DNA of 36,066 bases from Deltaproteobacteria bacterium HGW-Deltaproteobacteria-19 (GTDB lineage: Bacteria; Desulfobacterota; Syntrophia; Syntrophales; PHBD01): the NCBI GenBank assembly GCA_002841865.1, contig PHBD01000030.1:1-36066 (forward strand), in the 5' to 3' direction. The translations under genes were made by a program, and so were the position numbers. The number at the start of each line of letters is the position of its first letter. Position 1 is the stretch's first letter. Below are positions 1-8,263 of the stretch, one piece after another. The notes under the pieces are model-generated. The model had not been told where the DNA came from. It made no database searches and saw only the letters and a list, made by a program, of their open reading frames with translations.

Positions 1-1
1 C

Positions 2-448
2 ATCGTCCCGGAGGAGTACATCTCGGAGGGCGTGGTCAAGGCGTTTGAAAAGGTGGACCTGAAGGGCGCCCGGGTCCTCCTGCCCCGGGCGGCGGAGGCC
101 AGGGACGTGATCCCCGAGGGGCTCACCGCCATGGGGGCGACCGTGGACGTCGTCACGGCCTACCGGACCGTCCGCTCGGAGAAGACCCGGGAAGAACTGG
201 AGGCGATCTTCGCGGAGGGCAAGGCCGACGTCGTCACCTTTACGAGCCCCTCTACGGTGAAACACTTTCTGGACATCCTGGGCGGGGTGGAGGCCCTGCC
301 CGCGGGCCTCAAGGTCGCCTGCATCGGCCCCATCACCGCCACCGCGGCCCGGAAAGCCGGTCTGGCCATCCACATCCATCAGCAGGAATACACCATCCCC
401 GGAATGGTGGCTGCTATAGAAGAATACTTTAAAAATAAGTCAGATTGA
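2..448 (+). CDS. hemD: Uroporphyrinogen-III synthase, C-terminal part (5' truncated)
   Basis: The frame is open from the first bases of the window, so the start lies upstream; about 148 residues remain. The visible part matches the second half of a HemD domain: a Rossmann-like stretch (KGARVLLPRA), a TAYRT strand, the family-typical VTFTSPSTVKHF segment, and the GPITATAARKAG loop near the end. HemD cyclises hydroxymethylbilane to uroporphyrinogen III, the precursor of siroheme and of the heme made by the ahb genes just downstream. In related anaerobes hemD is often fused behind the methyltransferase cobA; whether that is so here cannot be seen. The assignment to HemD is secure, the fusion state is unknown. 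Confidence 0.88.
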   Translation: MVPEEYISEGVVKAFEKVDLKGARVLLPRAAEARDVIPEGLTAMGATVDVVTAYRTVRSEKTREELEAIFAEGKADVVTFTSPSTVKHFLDILGGVEALPAGLKVACIGPITATAARKAGLAIHIHQQEYTIPGMVAAIEEYFKNKSD

Positions 449-535
449 TTTTCCCGGGAACTTTTTCCTTCTTCCTCCTGTCCAATCCACCAAAAGGCAG
501 CACCCAAAATCCCAGGATGGAAGAAGGAGGAAGTC

Positions 536-1327
536 ATGAAAACCCTGTTTGCGATCTTTGCAGCGCTGTTGATTCTGGCCGGGGGCCCAGCCTGGGCCTC
601 CATCGGTGACTCGGTGGACGTGAGCATCGTTACCGACGACGGCCGGACCCTGCCCCTCCACATGCAGAAAAGCCGGTCCGGTCTGAAGAAGGTCTATGCC
701 GAGGCCGTTCGGGGCGACCACTACCGGATTGTCGTCCACAACCGGATGAGCAGGAGGGTCGGTGTCGTCGTCGCCGTGGACGGCCGGAACATCATCTCCG
801 GCGGGAAGTCGTGGCTGAAGAACACGGAGCGGATGTACATCCTCGAACCCCACGCCAGCAACGAGTACAGCGGCTGGCGGAGCGGCCGGGACCGCGTGAA
901 TCGCTTCTACTTCACCGATGTCCCCGACTCCTATGCCGCCGCCTTCGGCGACACCTCCGCCATGGGCGTCATCGCCGTGGCGGTCTACCCGGAAGTCCGG
1001 CGCTACGAACCGCCGATGGACTTTTCCATGTCCGCGCCCCTGGGCAAGGCCAAGGGCGATGCGGCCCGCCGGCAGGCAGCTCCCTCGGTGCAGCGGGAAG
1101 AATCGAAGAGCGCCGGCACGGGCTACGGCCGGGAAGAGTACTCGCCGTCGCGGCAGGTCCGCTTCGATCCGGAGGCGAGGGCCGTTGAGACGATCCTGGT
1201 GAAGTACGAGTGGCGGGAGACCCTCTGCCGGAAACACGTCATCTCCTGCGGCCACGGGTACCGGGAACACGGAAACCGCCTGTGGGACGGCTACGGCTTC
1301 GCCCCGCCCCCTCCGGGGCGCTACTGA
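536..1327 (+). CDS. Secreted protein of unknown function
   Basis: This 263-residue protein begins with a clear Sec signal peptide (MKTLFAIFAALLILAGGPAWA, cleavage probably after AWA). The ATG is preceded by a strong GGAGG. The mature part has a beta-rich look in its first 150 residues, with conserved-looking blocks RVGVVVAVDGRNIISG, GWRSG and SAMGVIAVAVYPE. A charged, low-complexity linker (about residues 160-210) and a Cys/Gly/Pro-rich tail follow (CRKHVISCGHGYREHG, then a run of prolines). I know of no defined function. It sits between hemD and ahbC, but its location outside the cytoplasm does not suggest a direct part in tetrapyrrole synthesis. Real gene, function unknown. Confidence 0.8.
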   Translation: MKTLFAIFAALLILAGGPAWASIGDSVDVSIVTDDGRTLPLHMQKSRSGLKKVYAEAVRGDHYRIVVHNRMSRRVGVVVAVDGRNIISGGKSWLKNTERMYILEPHASNEYSGWRSGRDRVNRFYFTDVPDSYAAAFGDTSAMGVIAVAVYPEVRRYEPPMDFSMSAPLGKAKGDAARRQAAPSVQREESKSAGTGYGREEYSPSRQVRFDPEARAVETILVKYEWRETLCRKHVISCGHGYREHGNRLWDGYGFAPPPPGRY

Positions 1328-1451
1328 TCAAGCCCGTCACGGGGGAATCGTCACTCCCCGGCCGCAGTCATCCCGTTGCGAAGTCCTCGGGGTTGATTTC
1401 CGGCCGGGGTTCCGGTAGGTAGATGTTTCCCTTTCGGGACGGGAAGGCAAT

Positions 1452-2630
1452 ATGATCGGAATTTCAAAACTCTACTGCGGCGCCGTGGAGGCCGCCGACG
1501 TCCTCCGCTACAACCGGGAGTCGAAGCGGCTGCCTTCGCACCTGCTCCAGTTCTCCGCCGACAAGAAGCCGGTGGTGGTCTGGAACATGACCCGGCGCTG
1601 CAACCTAAAGTGCATCCACTGCTACTCCAGCTCGCGCAACATCCCCTACCGGGACGAGATGACGACGGAGGAGGGGAAGGCCCTGATCGCCGACCTGGCG
1701 TCCTTCGGCTCCCCGGTGATCCTGTTCTCCGGCGGCGAGCCCCTGATTCGCAAGGATCTGCCGGAGCTGGCGCAGTTCGCCGTGGACCGGGGCATGAGGG
1801 CCGTCATCTCCACCAACGGAACCCTGCTCACGCCCGAGCGCATCCGCGTTTTCCGGGAAATCGGCCTGTCCTACATCGGGGTGAGCCTCGACGGCCTGAA
1901 GGAAACCCACGACTTCTTCCGGGGTGTCCCCGGGACCTTCGAGCGGACGATCCGGGGCATCCGGGACTGCCGCGACGCAGGCATCAAGGTGGGCGTCCGA
2001 TTCACCGTGAACCGCCACAACGTGCGGGACGTCCCCGCCATCTTCGACCTTCTCGACGCGGAGGACATCCCCCGCTGCTGCTTCTACCACCTCGTCTATT
2101 CCGGCCGCGGCTCGGCCCTCGTGGAGGAGGACCTTTCCCACGACGAAACGCGGCGGCTCCTGGACCTGATCATGGACCGGACGCGGGACCTCTTCAACCG
2201 TGGCCTCGAGAAGGAGATCCTCACGGTGGACAATCACGCCGACGGCCCCTACGTCTACCTGCGCCTCCTCCGGGAAGACCCGGCCCGGGCCGCGGAGGTC
2301 CTGGAACTCCTCAAGATGAACGAGGGGAACAGCTCCGGCAACGGCATCGGCTGCGTGAGCTGGGACGGCGCCGTCCACGCGGACCAGTTCTGGCGGGGCA
2401 TCTCCTTCGGGAACGTCCGGGAGCGGCCCTTCAGCGCCATCTGGACCGACACGTCCAACGAGCTGATGGCGAAGCTCAAGGACAAGAAGCCCCACGTCAA
2501 GGGCCGCTGCGCCACCTGCCGGTGGCTGGGCGTGTGCGGCGGGAACTTCCGAGCCCGGGCGGAGGCCGTCGCGGGCGACATCTGGGCGCCCGATCCGGCG
2601 TGTTACCTGACGGACCGGGAAATAGCGTAA
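1452..2630 (+). CDS. ahbC: 12,18-didecarboxysiroheme deacetylase AhbC (radical SAM)
   Basis: AhbC is a cytoplasmic radical SAM enzyme that removes the two acetate side chains of didecarboxysiroheme to give Fe-coproporphyrin III in the siroheme-dependent heme pathway. The radical SAM motif CNLKCIHC lies at residues 50-57 and the SAM-binding FSGGEPL block at about 94. A Cys-rich C-terminus (CATCRWLGVCGG) would bind an auxiliary Fe-S cluster. The N-terminus MIGISKLYCG is typical of AhbC and of the related NirJ of heme d1 synthesis. The length of 392 residues is normal. The neighbours hemB, ahbD and ahbA favour AhbC over NirJ, because no nitrite-reductase genes are present. Confidence 0.9.
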   Translation: MIGISKLYCGAVEAADVLRYNRESKRLPSHLLQFSADKKPVVVWNMTRRCNLKCIHCYSSSRNIPYRDEMTTEEGKALIADLASFGSPVILFSGGEPLIRKDLPELAQFAVDRGMRAVISTNGTLLTPERIRVFREIGLSYIGVSLDGLKETHDFFRGVPGTFERTIRGIRDCRDAGIKVGVRFTVNRHNVRDVPAIFDLLDAEDIPRCCFYHLVYSGRGSALVEEDLSHDETRRLLDLIMDRTRDLFNRGLEKEILTVDNHADGPYVYLRLLREDPARAAEVLELLKMNEGNSSGNGIGCVSWDGAVHADQFWRGISFGNVRERPFSAIWTDTSNELMAKLKDKKPHVKGRCATCRWLGVCGGNFRARAEAVAGDIWAPDPACYLTDREIA

Positions 2631-2648
2631 AAAAAGGAGGAGGCGACG

Positions 2649-3623
2649 ATGCAGTTCCCCCTGTACCGGCCGAGAAGGCTGAGAAAAAGCGAGAATTTCC
2701 GGCGCATGGTCCGGGAGACGAGGCTTTCCGTGGACGATTTCGTGTACCCGCTCTTCGCCGTCCCGGGAAAGAGCGTCAAGAAGCCCATCCACTCCATGCC
2801 GGGGAACTTCCAGATGTCCGCGGACTATCTCGTCCAGGAGGCGAAGGCGGCGAAGGAGCTGGGGATCCCGGCGGTCCTCCTCTTCGGCATCCCCGACAAA
2901 AAGGACGAGTTGGCCACGGGGGCCTTCGCGAAGGACGGCGTCGTCCAGCGGGCCGTCCGCGAGATCAAGAGTCGCGTCCCGGATATCCTCGTCATCACCG
3001 ACGTCTGCCTCTGCGAGTACACGAGCCATGGCCACTGCGGCATGCTGGAGAAGGGATCCGTGGACAACGACTCGACCCTGGAGGTCCTGGCGGAGACGGC
3101 GGTGTCCCACGCCAAGGCCGGGGCGGACATGGTGGCACCCTCGGCCATGATGGACGGCCAGGTGGGGGCCATCCGGGAAGGGCTCGATGAGGCGGGCTTC
3201 GACGATCTTCCGATCATGGCCTATTCGGCCAAGTACGCCTCCTGCTTCTACGGGCCGTTCCGGGAGGCGGCGGAGAGCACCCCTCAGTTCGGCGACCGGA
3301 AAGCCTACCAGATGGACCCCGCCAACGGGGACGAGGCAATCCGGGAGATCACCCTGGACGTGGAGGAGGGGGCCGACATCATCATGGTCAAACCCGCTCT
3401 GGCGTACCTGGACGTGATCCGCCGGGCCCGGGAGGAGTTCGACCTGCCCATCGCCGCCTACAACGTGAGCGGCGAGTTCGCCATGGTCAAGGCCGCCGCC
3501 CAGATGGGCTGGCTGGACGGAGAACGGGCCATGATGGAGTGCCTGACCTCGATCCGGCGGGCCGGGGCGGACATCATCATCACCTATTTTGCCCCCGAGG
3601 CGGCGAAGGTCCTCGCCCGCTGA
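2649..3623 (+). CDS. hemB: Delta-aminolevulinic acid dehydratase (porphobilinogen synthase)
   Basis: HemB condenses two aminolevulinates to porphobilinogen, the first committed pyrrole of heme, siroheme and corrinoids. The 324-residue protein has the usual length. It carries the zinc-binding cysteine cluster ([14 protein letters not shown], near residue 118) and both Schiff-base lysines (AYSAKYAS near 193 and [10 protein letters not shown] near 246). The three cysteines indicate the zinc form rather than the magnesium-only form. The start has a strong GGAGGAGG just upstream. The gene lies 18 nt after ahbC and 15 nt before ahbD, so an early pathway step is co-transcribed with the two last ones. 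Confidence 0.95.
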   Translation: MQFPLYRPRRLRKSENFRRMVRETRLSVDDFVYPLFAVPGKSVKKPIHSMPGNFQMSADYLVQEAKAAKELGIPAVLLFGIPDKKDELATGAFAKDGVVQRAVREIKSRVPDILVITDVCLCEYTSHGHCGMLEKGSVDNDSTLEVLAETAVSHAKAGADMVAPSAMMDGQVGAIREGLDEAGFDDLPIMAYSAKYASCFYGPFREAAESTPQFGDRKAYQMDPANGDEAIREITLDVEEGADIIMVKPALAYLDVIRRAREEFDLPIAAYNVSGEFAMVKAAAQMGWLDGERAMMECLTSIRRAGADIIITYFAPEAAKVLAR

Positions 3624-3638
3624 TTTTGCGGACAGCGA

Positions 3639-4778
3639 ATGGCTGACACTGGAAAAGAAAGGCGCCTCCCCATCCTGGAGGACACCTTGCGCATGGTGGC
3701 CTGGGAGATAACCCGGCGCTGCAACCTCGCCTGCGTGCACTGCCGGGCCTCCTCCGAGCGGGGACCCTACCCGGGCGAGCTGACCACGGAGGAAGGGCTC
3801 CGGCTTCTGGACGACATCGCCGCCTTCAGCCGGCCCGTCATCATCCTCACGGGAGGCGAACCCCTGCTCCGGGAGGACGTCTACGACCTGGCCGCTTACG
3901 GGACGAAGAAGGGCCTGCGGATGGTCCTCGCCACCAATGGCACCCTCGTGACGGAGGACGCGGCCCGGCGGATGATCGGGGCGGGCCTCCAGCGGGTCAG
4001 CATCAGCCTCGACGGGGCCGACGCGGCGAGCCACGACGCTTTCCGCTGTGTCCCCGGGGCCTTCGCCGGTGCCATGGCGGGCATCGAGGCCATGAAGCGG
4101 GCGGGCCTGGAATTTCAGATCAATACGACGATCACCCGGGCGAACCTGGCCGCGATCGGGCGGATCCTCGATCTCGCCGTCCGGATCGGGGCGGCGGCCC
4201 ACCACATCTTCCTCCTCGTCCCGACAGGGCGGGGGCGGGAGATGGCCGACCAGGCCATCTCGGCGGAGGAGTACGAGGACACCCTGAAGTGGTTCGCCGG
4301 ACAGGAGCATCAGGCGCCCATCCAGCTCAAGGCCACCTGCGCTCCCCACTATTTCCGGGTCGTGCGCCAGCAAAAGAAGCTGACGGCGGGCGATGAAGAC
4401 TCCGGGTCGGCCGGGGTGGGACGCGGCGGTGCACTTTCGGTCGGTGGATCGGCTCCCCATGGCCACCCCCTCCACGCCATGACCCGGGGCTGCCTCGGTG
4501 GGAGCGCCTTCTGCTTCATCTCCCATACCGGCCAGGTGCAGCCCTGCGGCTACCTGGAGGTGGACTGCGGCCGGGTCCGGGAGCGGGGATTCGAGGCGGT
4601 GTGGAAGGAATCGACAGTCTTCCGGGACCTGCGGGATCTGAACCGCTATGGTGGCAAGTGCGGACGCTGCGAGTTCATCCGGGTCTGCGGCGGCTGCCGC
4701 GCCCGCGCCTACGAGGCGACGGGGGATTACCTGGCGGAGGAGCCCCTGTGCATCTATGAGCCGGGGGGCAGTCGATAG
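3639..4778 (+). CDS. ahbD: Heme synthase AhbD (Fe-coproporphyrin III decarboxylase, radical SAM)
   Basis: AhbD oxidatively decarboxylates two propionates of Fe-coproporphyrin III to vinyl groups, producing heme b without oxygen. The radical SAM motif CNLACVHC is at residues 28-35, followed by LTGGEPLL and the C-terminal cysteine set of the SPASM/twitch type (CLGG, QPCGYLEVDCG, CGRCEFIRVCGGCRAR). The protein is 379 residues. It contains a Gly/Ser-rich stretch of roughly 30 residues (about 250-280) between the barrel and the Fe-S domain, where I would expect a shorter linker. The predicted start is ATG with a weak ribosome-binding site, 15 nt after hemB. Pairing with ahbC makes the assignment firm. 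Confidence 0.9.
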   Translation: MADTGKERRLPILEDTLRMVAWEITRRCNLACVHCRASSERGPYPGELTTEEGLRLLDDIAAFSRPVIILTGGEPLLREDVYDLAAYGTKKGLRMVLATNGTLVTEDAARRMIGAGLQRVSISLDGADAASHDAFRCVPGAFAGAMAGIEAMKRAGLEFQINTTITRANLAAIGRILDLAVRIGAAAHHIFLLVPTGRGREMADQAISAEEYEDTLKWFAGQEHQAPIQLKATCAPHYFRVVRQQKKLTAGDEDSGSAGVGRGGALSVGGSAPHGHPLHAMTRGCLGGSAFCFISHTGQVQPCGYLEVDCGRVRERGFEAVWKESTVFRDLRDLNRYGGKCGRCEFIRVCGGCRARAYEATGDYLAEEPLCIYEPGGSR

Positions 4779-4864
4779 AAGGCATGCCGGGCCCTGTCAC
4801 GGTCCGGCGGATGCGGAACAACGGGGCGCACGGGATGCGCCGACAGGGAGAACGGAGCGAAACG

Positions 4865-5263
4865 ATGAAGAAAGCATGGCTGACGGTGGCGTTGATCCTC
4901 ACCTTTCTGGCCGGAACGGCCCTGGCGGCGGGGCCTTCCTTTCAGGAGATGGACACGGACAAGGACGGGAAGCTTTCCCGCCAGGAAGTGGATGCGGCGG
5001 CGGAGAAGGTTTTCAAGGAGGCCGACAAGGACCGGGACGGATACTTGAGCGAGCAGGAGTTCAAGGCGATCCAGGGGGCGCGGTCGAAGTTCAAGGACCT
5101 GGACAAGAACCGTGACGGCAAGCTGTCCATGGACGAGCTCGGGAAGTCGGCGGACCGCAGATTCCAGCACCTGGACCGGAACAAGGACGGCTCCCTGGAC
5201 GGACTGGAGAGCAATGTCCGCCGGGCACCCGAAGTGAGCCCTCTGTTCAGGGTCTATTTCTGA
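4865..5263 (+). CDS. Secreted four-EF-hand calcium-binding protein
   Basis: This 132-residue protein has a Sec signal peptide (MKKAWLTVALILTFLAGTALA) and four EF-hand loops in a row: DTDKDGKLSRQE, DKDRDGYLSEQE, DKNRDGKLSMDE and DRNKDGSLDGLE. Each has acidic residues at the expected calcium-coordinating positions 1, 3, 5 and 12. Little besides the EF-hands is present, so it looks like a periplasmic calcium buffer or sensor. The chosen ATG follows GGAG and gives a proper signal peptide; upstream in-frame starts would put a charged stretch before it. It interrupts the ahb gene run, with 86 nt before it and 77 nt after it, and may be a passenger. Confidence 0.85.
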   Translation: MKKAWLTVALILTFLAGTALAAGPSFQEMDTDKDGKLSRQEVDAAAEKVFKEADKDRDGYLSEQEFKAIQGARSKFKDLDKNRDGKLSMDELGKSADRRFQHLDRNKDGSLDGLESNVRRAPEVSPLFRVYF

Positions 5264-5340
5264 TAATTGTTGCGATGGGCGGGGACCCGCCGGGGCGACC
5301 CGCTCCGGGCGGTCGGGCAGCCCGTTCGGGATGAGGGAAG

Positions 5341-5784
5341 ATGGACGGCAAGGACCGGGAAATCCTGAATATCCTCCAGAAGGGATTCCCCCTGGAGGCG
5401 GCGCCCTTCAGGGCCGTCGGGGAAGAGGTGGGCCTCCCGGAGGAAGAGGTCCTGCGGCGGGTCCGCAGGCTCAGGGAGAAGGGGGTGATCCGGCGCATCG
5501 GGGCCTCCTTCAATCCCCGGAAACTGGGGTTCGTCAGCACCCTCTGCGCCGCCCGGGTTTCCGATGAGAAAGCCGGCGCCTTCGTGAAGACCGTCAACGC
5601 CTATCCCGGCGTCACCCACCACTACCGCCGGGATCACGAGTACAACTGCTGGTTCACCTTCATCGCCCCGTCCGAGGAGGCCCTGGAGACGGCCCTTGCG
5701 GAGATCCGGGAGAAGACGGGAGTCGAGGTCCTGAGCCTTCGCGCGGTCAGGACCTACAAGATCGACGCCACCTTTGAGCTGTAA
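5341..5784 (+). CDS. ahbA: Siroheme decarboxylase subunit AhbA (Lrp/AsnC-like)
   Basis: Siroheme decarboxylase converts siroheme to 12,18-didecarboxysiroheme, the AhbC substrate; the known enzymes are AhbA/AhbB heterodimers built on an Lrp/AsnC fold. This 147-residue protein has an N-terminal winged-helix part (DREILNILQKGFPL, then RRVRRLREKGVIRRIGASFNPRKLGF). An AsnC-like ligand domain follows, with TLCAARV, the HHYRRDHEYNCWFTFIAP block containing the histidine/arginine region that contacts the tetrapyrrole, and a KIDATFEL end. The HEYN-WFTFIAP pattern fits AhbA better than AhbB. No AhbB is visible in the window, so it must be elsewhere or this protein acts alone. It is not expected to be a DNA-binding regulator. 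Confidence 0.85.
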   Translation: MDGKDREILNILQKGFPLEAAPFRAVGEEVGLPEEEVLRRVRRLREKGVIRRIGASFNPRKLGFVSTLCAARVSDEKAGAFVKTVNAYPGVTHHYRRDHEYNCWFTFIAPSEEALETALAEIREKTGVEVLSLRAVRTYKIDATFEL

Positions 5785-5793
5785 TGCCGGCCG

Positions 5794-6777
5794 CTACGCC
5801 AGCGCCCGCCGGCACAGCTCCGTCACGAAGACGGGTTCAAGCCCCTCGTCGCGGGCAACCTTCCGCAGGTTCAGGAAACACATCGGACAGAGAAAGACCA
5901 TGGCCTGGGCTCCGGCGTCCTTCGCATCCTTGATGTTCCAGCCCTTCACCACGGCCGCGCGGTCCCGGTCGCGGGCCATGAGGGGCGCGCCGCAGCAGAG
6001 GGCGTTGATCCGCTCGAACTTCCTCAGGGGGCGTTCCACGCCGAGGAGCTCGAAGATCCGATCGAGGTAGTAGTCCTTTCCCGGGGTGTAGCGGGAGGCA
6101 CAGGGGGCCTGGTAGGCCACGCGGAGCGCAACCTTCTTCAGCTGGTCCTTCCGCTTGAGGAGTTCCCGGTACAGGTACTCGAAGATGTGGACGGGGTGGA
6201 AAGGCACCTTCAGGCCGAACTCCGGCGCCAGGGACGTCAAAAGTGTGTAGCAGTCGTCGTGGAAGCAGACCACCTCTTTGGAATTCAGAGCAGCGAGGTT
6301 GTCGATGAATCGCTGGGCCTCCTTCGCGACCGGGCTCGGCTTGCCGAGGTGGATGTAACCGACGGTGCAGAAGTAGTCGGCCCCCTCGACGATCGTCAGC
6401 CCCTCGAACAGCGGGTTCTCCAGGAGGTCCCGCACCATGTCGCCGACAATGCAGATATTCATCACCGGTTTTCCCGGGTCGCCTTGCTTCACCACGGAGG
6501 GAAGGCCGGACAGGCCCGCGAAGTTCTTGAAGGCCTGCTCCGGGATCCCCAGCGCCCCCGACGCTTCCTGCCGTTCGTTCAGGAGGTCGAAGGGATTGGC
6601 CTGGGTCGGGCAGACCATGTTGCAGGAGGCGCAGGTGACGCAGGCCCCTACGATGGGCGGCGTTCCCCCCGCCACGAGGTCCCGCATCTCCGTTTGGGCG
6701 CGCTCCAGGTCATAGTTGACGTAGGGGCAGAATTCCAGGCAACGTCCGCAGAAATCACACCGTTCCGCATGAAACAT
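5794..6777 (-). CDS. Fe-S oxidoreductase with ferredoxin and CCG (HdrB/HdrD-like) domains
   Basis: The N-terminus holds two 4Fe-4S motifs (CDFCGRCLEFCP and CVTCASCNMVCP). The C-terminal half has the cysteine-rich CCG-type elements CFHDDC, LCCGAPLM and CPMCFLNL found in heterodisulfide reductase HdrB/HdrD, GlpC and related subunits. It is a soluble electron-transfer protein, perhaps reducing a disulfide or passing electrons to a quinone-linked partner; the partner is not evident here. Two ATGs lie close together. AAGGAGG touches the first one (6783) but is correctly spaced (6 nt) from the second (6777), so I prefer 6777. It is the last gene of the minus-strand run, 11 nt after the Spy-like gene, and convergent with ahbA. 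Confidence 0.75.
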   Translation of the reverse strand: MFHAERCDFCGRCLEFCPYVNYDLERAQTEMRDLVAGGTPPIVGACVTCASCNMVCPTQANPFDLLNERQEASGALGIPEQAFKNFAGLSGLPSVVKQGDPGKPVMNICIVGDMVRDLLENPLFEGLTIVEGADYFCTVGYIHLGKPSPVAKEAQRFIDNLAALNSKEVVCFHDDCYTLLTSLAPEFGLKVPFHPVHIFEYLYRELLKRKDQLKKVALRVAYQAPCASRYTPGKDYYLDRIFELLGVERPLRKFERINALCCGAPLMARDRDRAAVVKGWNIKDAKDAGAQAMVFLCPMCFLNLRKVARDEGLEPVFVTELCRRALA

Positions 6778-6788
6778 GGGCATCCTCC

Positions 6789-7289
6789 TTATGATTCATC
6801 CAGCGACCGGTTCTCCTCCCTGTCCTGGATCGTCTTCCGAATCTTCTCCACGGCCATGTTTTTCATTTTTACAAGTTCACGCCGCTGTTCCGCCGTGAGT
6901 TCCTTCAGGGCCTTGAACTGGATCTCCGCTTCGACCTTCGTGAAGGAGGCCAGGACTGACAAGGCCTTCTCCGTCTGCCGCAAGATGCCCTTTTCATCCA
7001 GTCTGTCCGCTGCAAACAGCTGATCCAGGGCAGCCTGTTCCTTCCGGAAGGTTTTTCTCAACTCGGCGCTCTTTCTGACGTCATTCCTGGTCTGCTTCCG
7101 GATGCGGCTGACCTGCTCCTCCGAGATATGCAGCACCTGGACAACCTTCGGGCGCTCCCACCAGTACTGGCCGGGAGTGTCGTCGCTCCGGGCCGGGGCC
7201 GCGGACACGGCGGCATTCGCGATCAGCAGGAAGAGAAGCGCCGCCATTGCTCCGAGGGAGATCTGCCGTCGATGGACGACTCTCTTCAT
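6789..7289 (-). CDS. Periplasmic Spy/CpxP-like helical protein
   Basis: This 166-residue protein has a basic N-terminus and a hydrophobic signal segment (about residues 14-31, GAMAALLFLLIANAAVSAA). An all-helical, highly charged mature part follows. The heptad-like segments and the LTAEQRREL element resemble the LTxxQ motif of the Spy/CpxP family of periplasmic chaperones and metal-stress sensors. The paired pattern (ISEEQVSRI early, LTAEQRREL late) matches the repeated helical hairpin of that family. The selected ATG has AAGGGG upstream. It lies between an acyltransferase and a Fe-S protein in an LPS-related operon, which fits an envelope role. The family call is moderate; the exact role is unknown. 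Confidence 0.65.
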   Translation of the reverse strand: MKRVVHRRQISLGAMAALLFLLIANAAVSAAPARSDDTPGQYWWERPKVVQVLHISEEQVSRIRKQTRNDVRKSAELRKTFRKEQAALDQLFAADRLDEKGILRQTEKALSVLASFTKVEAEIQFKALKELTAEQRRELVKMKNMAVEKIRKTIQDREENRSLDES

Positions 7290-7309
7290 GGTACCCCTTT
7301 CGTTCCCCG

Positions 7310-8230
7310 TCAGCCCCGCCGGTATTTCTCGTCCAGCTGGGCGTTGATGGCCTTCATGATGACTGCGGTGGCTCCCTCGAACTGCTCCCTGTATTTCTGC
7401 TGCGAATCCCGGGACAGGAGCCGGAATTTCTCGGAGATTCGAAACGCCTTCAACTGGTTGTCCAGCGTGATGGGCTCCCCGATCCGGTAGGTGATCCATC
7501 CGCTCTGTGCGACGGGACTGCTGCCGGGATAAACGGCGTCGGAATTGTTGCATCCAACCGGTACGATGGTTTTTCCCGTGTGCAGGGCCACCTGGGCGAT
7601 TCCCGTCCGCCCTTCCCCGAGCTGGGAACCGCGGGTTCCTTCAGGGAAAATGATGACGCTCAGCCCCTTTTCGAAGAGTGCGTAAAGGCTCAGGTCCGCC
7701 ACCTTCTCCATGATCTTCTCGTACAGGTCGCGGATGAAATCCACAAAGCTGTCCCCCATCAGCCGGGTGATCTCAGCCAGGTCCTTCCGGTACGCCTCCA
7801 GGTCCTCGTATTTCCCGTCGATGATATCGCGGAACTTCCGGTATTCTTCCCGATCAATCAGCTTTCCGAAGCGCTTTTTGTAGAATTCCTCAATGAGGTA
7901 ACCCATGGACGGCACCGGAATCAGGTTGCAGAGATCCAGGCCCTTGGCGAGCAGGGAGTTCCGATAGTACTTGCCCTTCACCCAGACCGTCGTGAACGGG
8001 AATTTCAACCGCCACAATTTGTACTGGAAAGGCCAGTAGTTGAACCGGTCCGTGTGGTTCATCGCGAAGATGACGTTCTCGTCCCGGGGGATCCGCTCGA
8101 TGTTCTCGAACCGGATGTCCAGCTTGCGGAAAATCTCGTAATTGGGTTTCAGGAACAGCGTGGCCACGATCTTTTGCGCCGTGGGTTCTGCCACCAGTCG
8201 GATATTCTTCAGATATTCCAGGTCCACCAT
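7310..8230 (-). CDS. PlsC-like phospholipid/glycerol acyltransferase
   Basis: The 306-residue protein carries the acyltransferase motifs of the PlsC (LPLAT) superfamily: an NH-containing block I (NHTDRFNYW, near residue 59), FPEGTRG as block III (near 199) and IVPVG as block IV. Block I departs from the usual NHX4D, because the position five residues after His is Asn and the only nearby Asp is at +2. A long charged helical insertion (about residues 105-180) separates blocks I and III. It probably transfers an acyl chain to a glycerophosphate or lipid A-type acceptor at the inner membrane. Its position 33 nt after kdsB inside the Kdo/8-amino-Kdo operon hints at LPS lipid acylation, but ordinary phospholipid synthesis is equally possible. 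Confidence 0.75.
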   Translation of the reverse strand: MVDLEYLKNIRLVAEPTAQKIVATLFLKPNYEIFRKLDIRFENIERIPRDENVIFAMNHTDRFNYWPFQYKLWRLKFPFTTVWVKGKYYRNSLLAKGLDLCNLIPVPSMGYLIEEFYKKRFGKLIDREEYRKFRDIIDGKYEDLEAYRKDLAEITRLMGDSFVDFIRDLYEKIMEKVADLSLYALFEKGLSVIIFPEGTRGSQLGEGRTGIAQVALHTGKTIVPVGCNNSDAVYPGSSPVAQSGWITYRIGEPITLDNQLKAFRISEKFRLLSRDSQQKYREQFEGATAVIMKAINAQLDEKYRRG

Positions 8231-8263
8231 CGCTTCCGTTCCCTCCTTCTTTTGTAACCTCCT

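Noticed and set aside
450-475. Palindrome TTCCCGGGAA followed by a T-rich run after hemD, as a possible terminator
   Set aside because: The palindrome has no loop and only a short stem, so it would not form a stable RNA hairpin; the T-rich run is interrupted by cytosines.
1605-4526. A frame of over 970 codons antisense to ahbC-hemB-ahbD
   Set aside because: It spans three well-supported genes and their gaps, has a composition typical of antisense high-GC frames, and shows no recognisable motif.
5341-5784. Lrp/AsnC transcriptional regulator
   Set aside because: The fold is Lrp-like, but the HEYN-WFTFIAP block and the position beside ahbC, hemB and ahbD fit siroheme decarboxylase AhbA.
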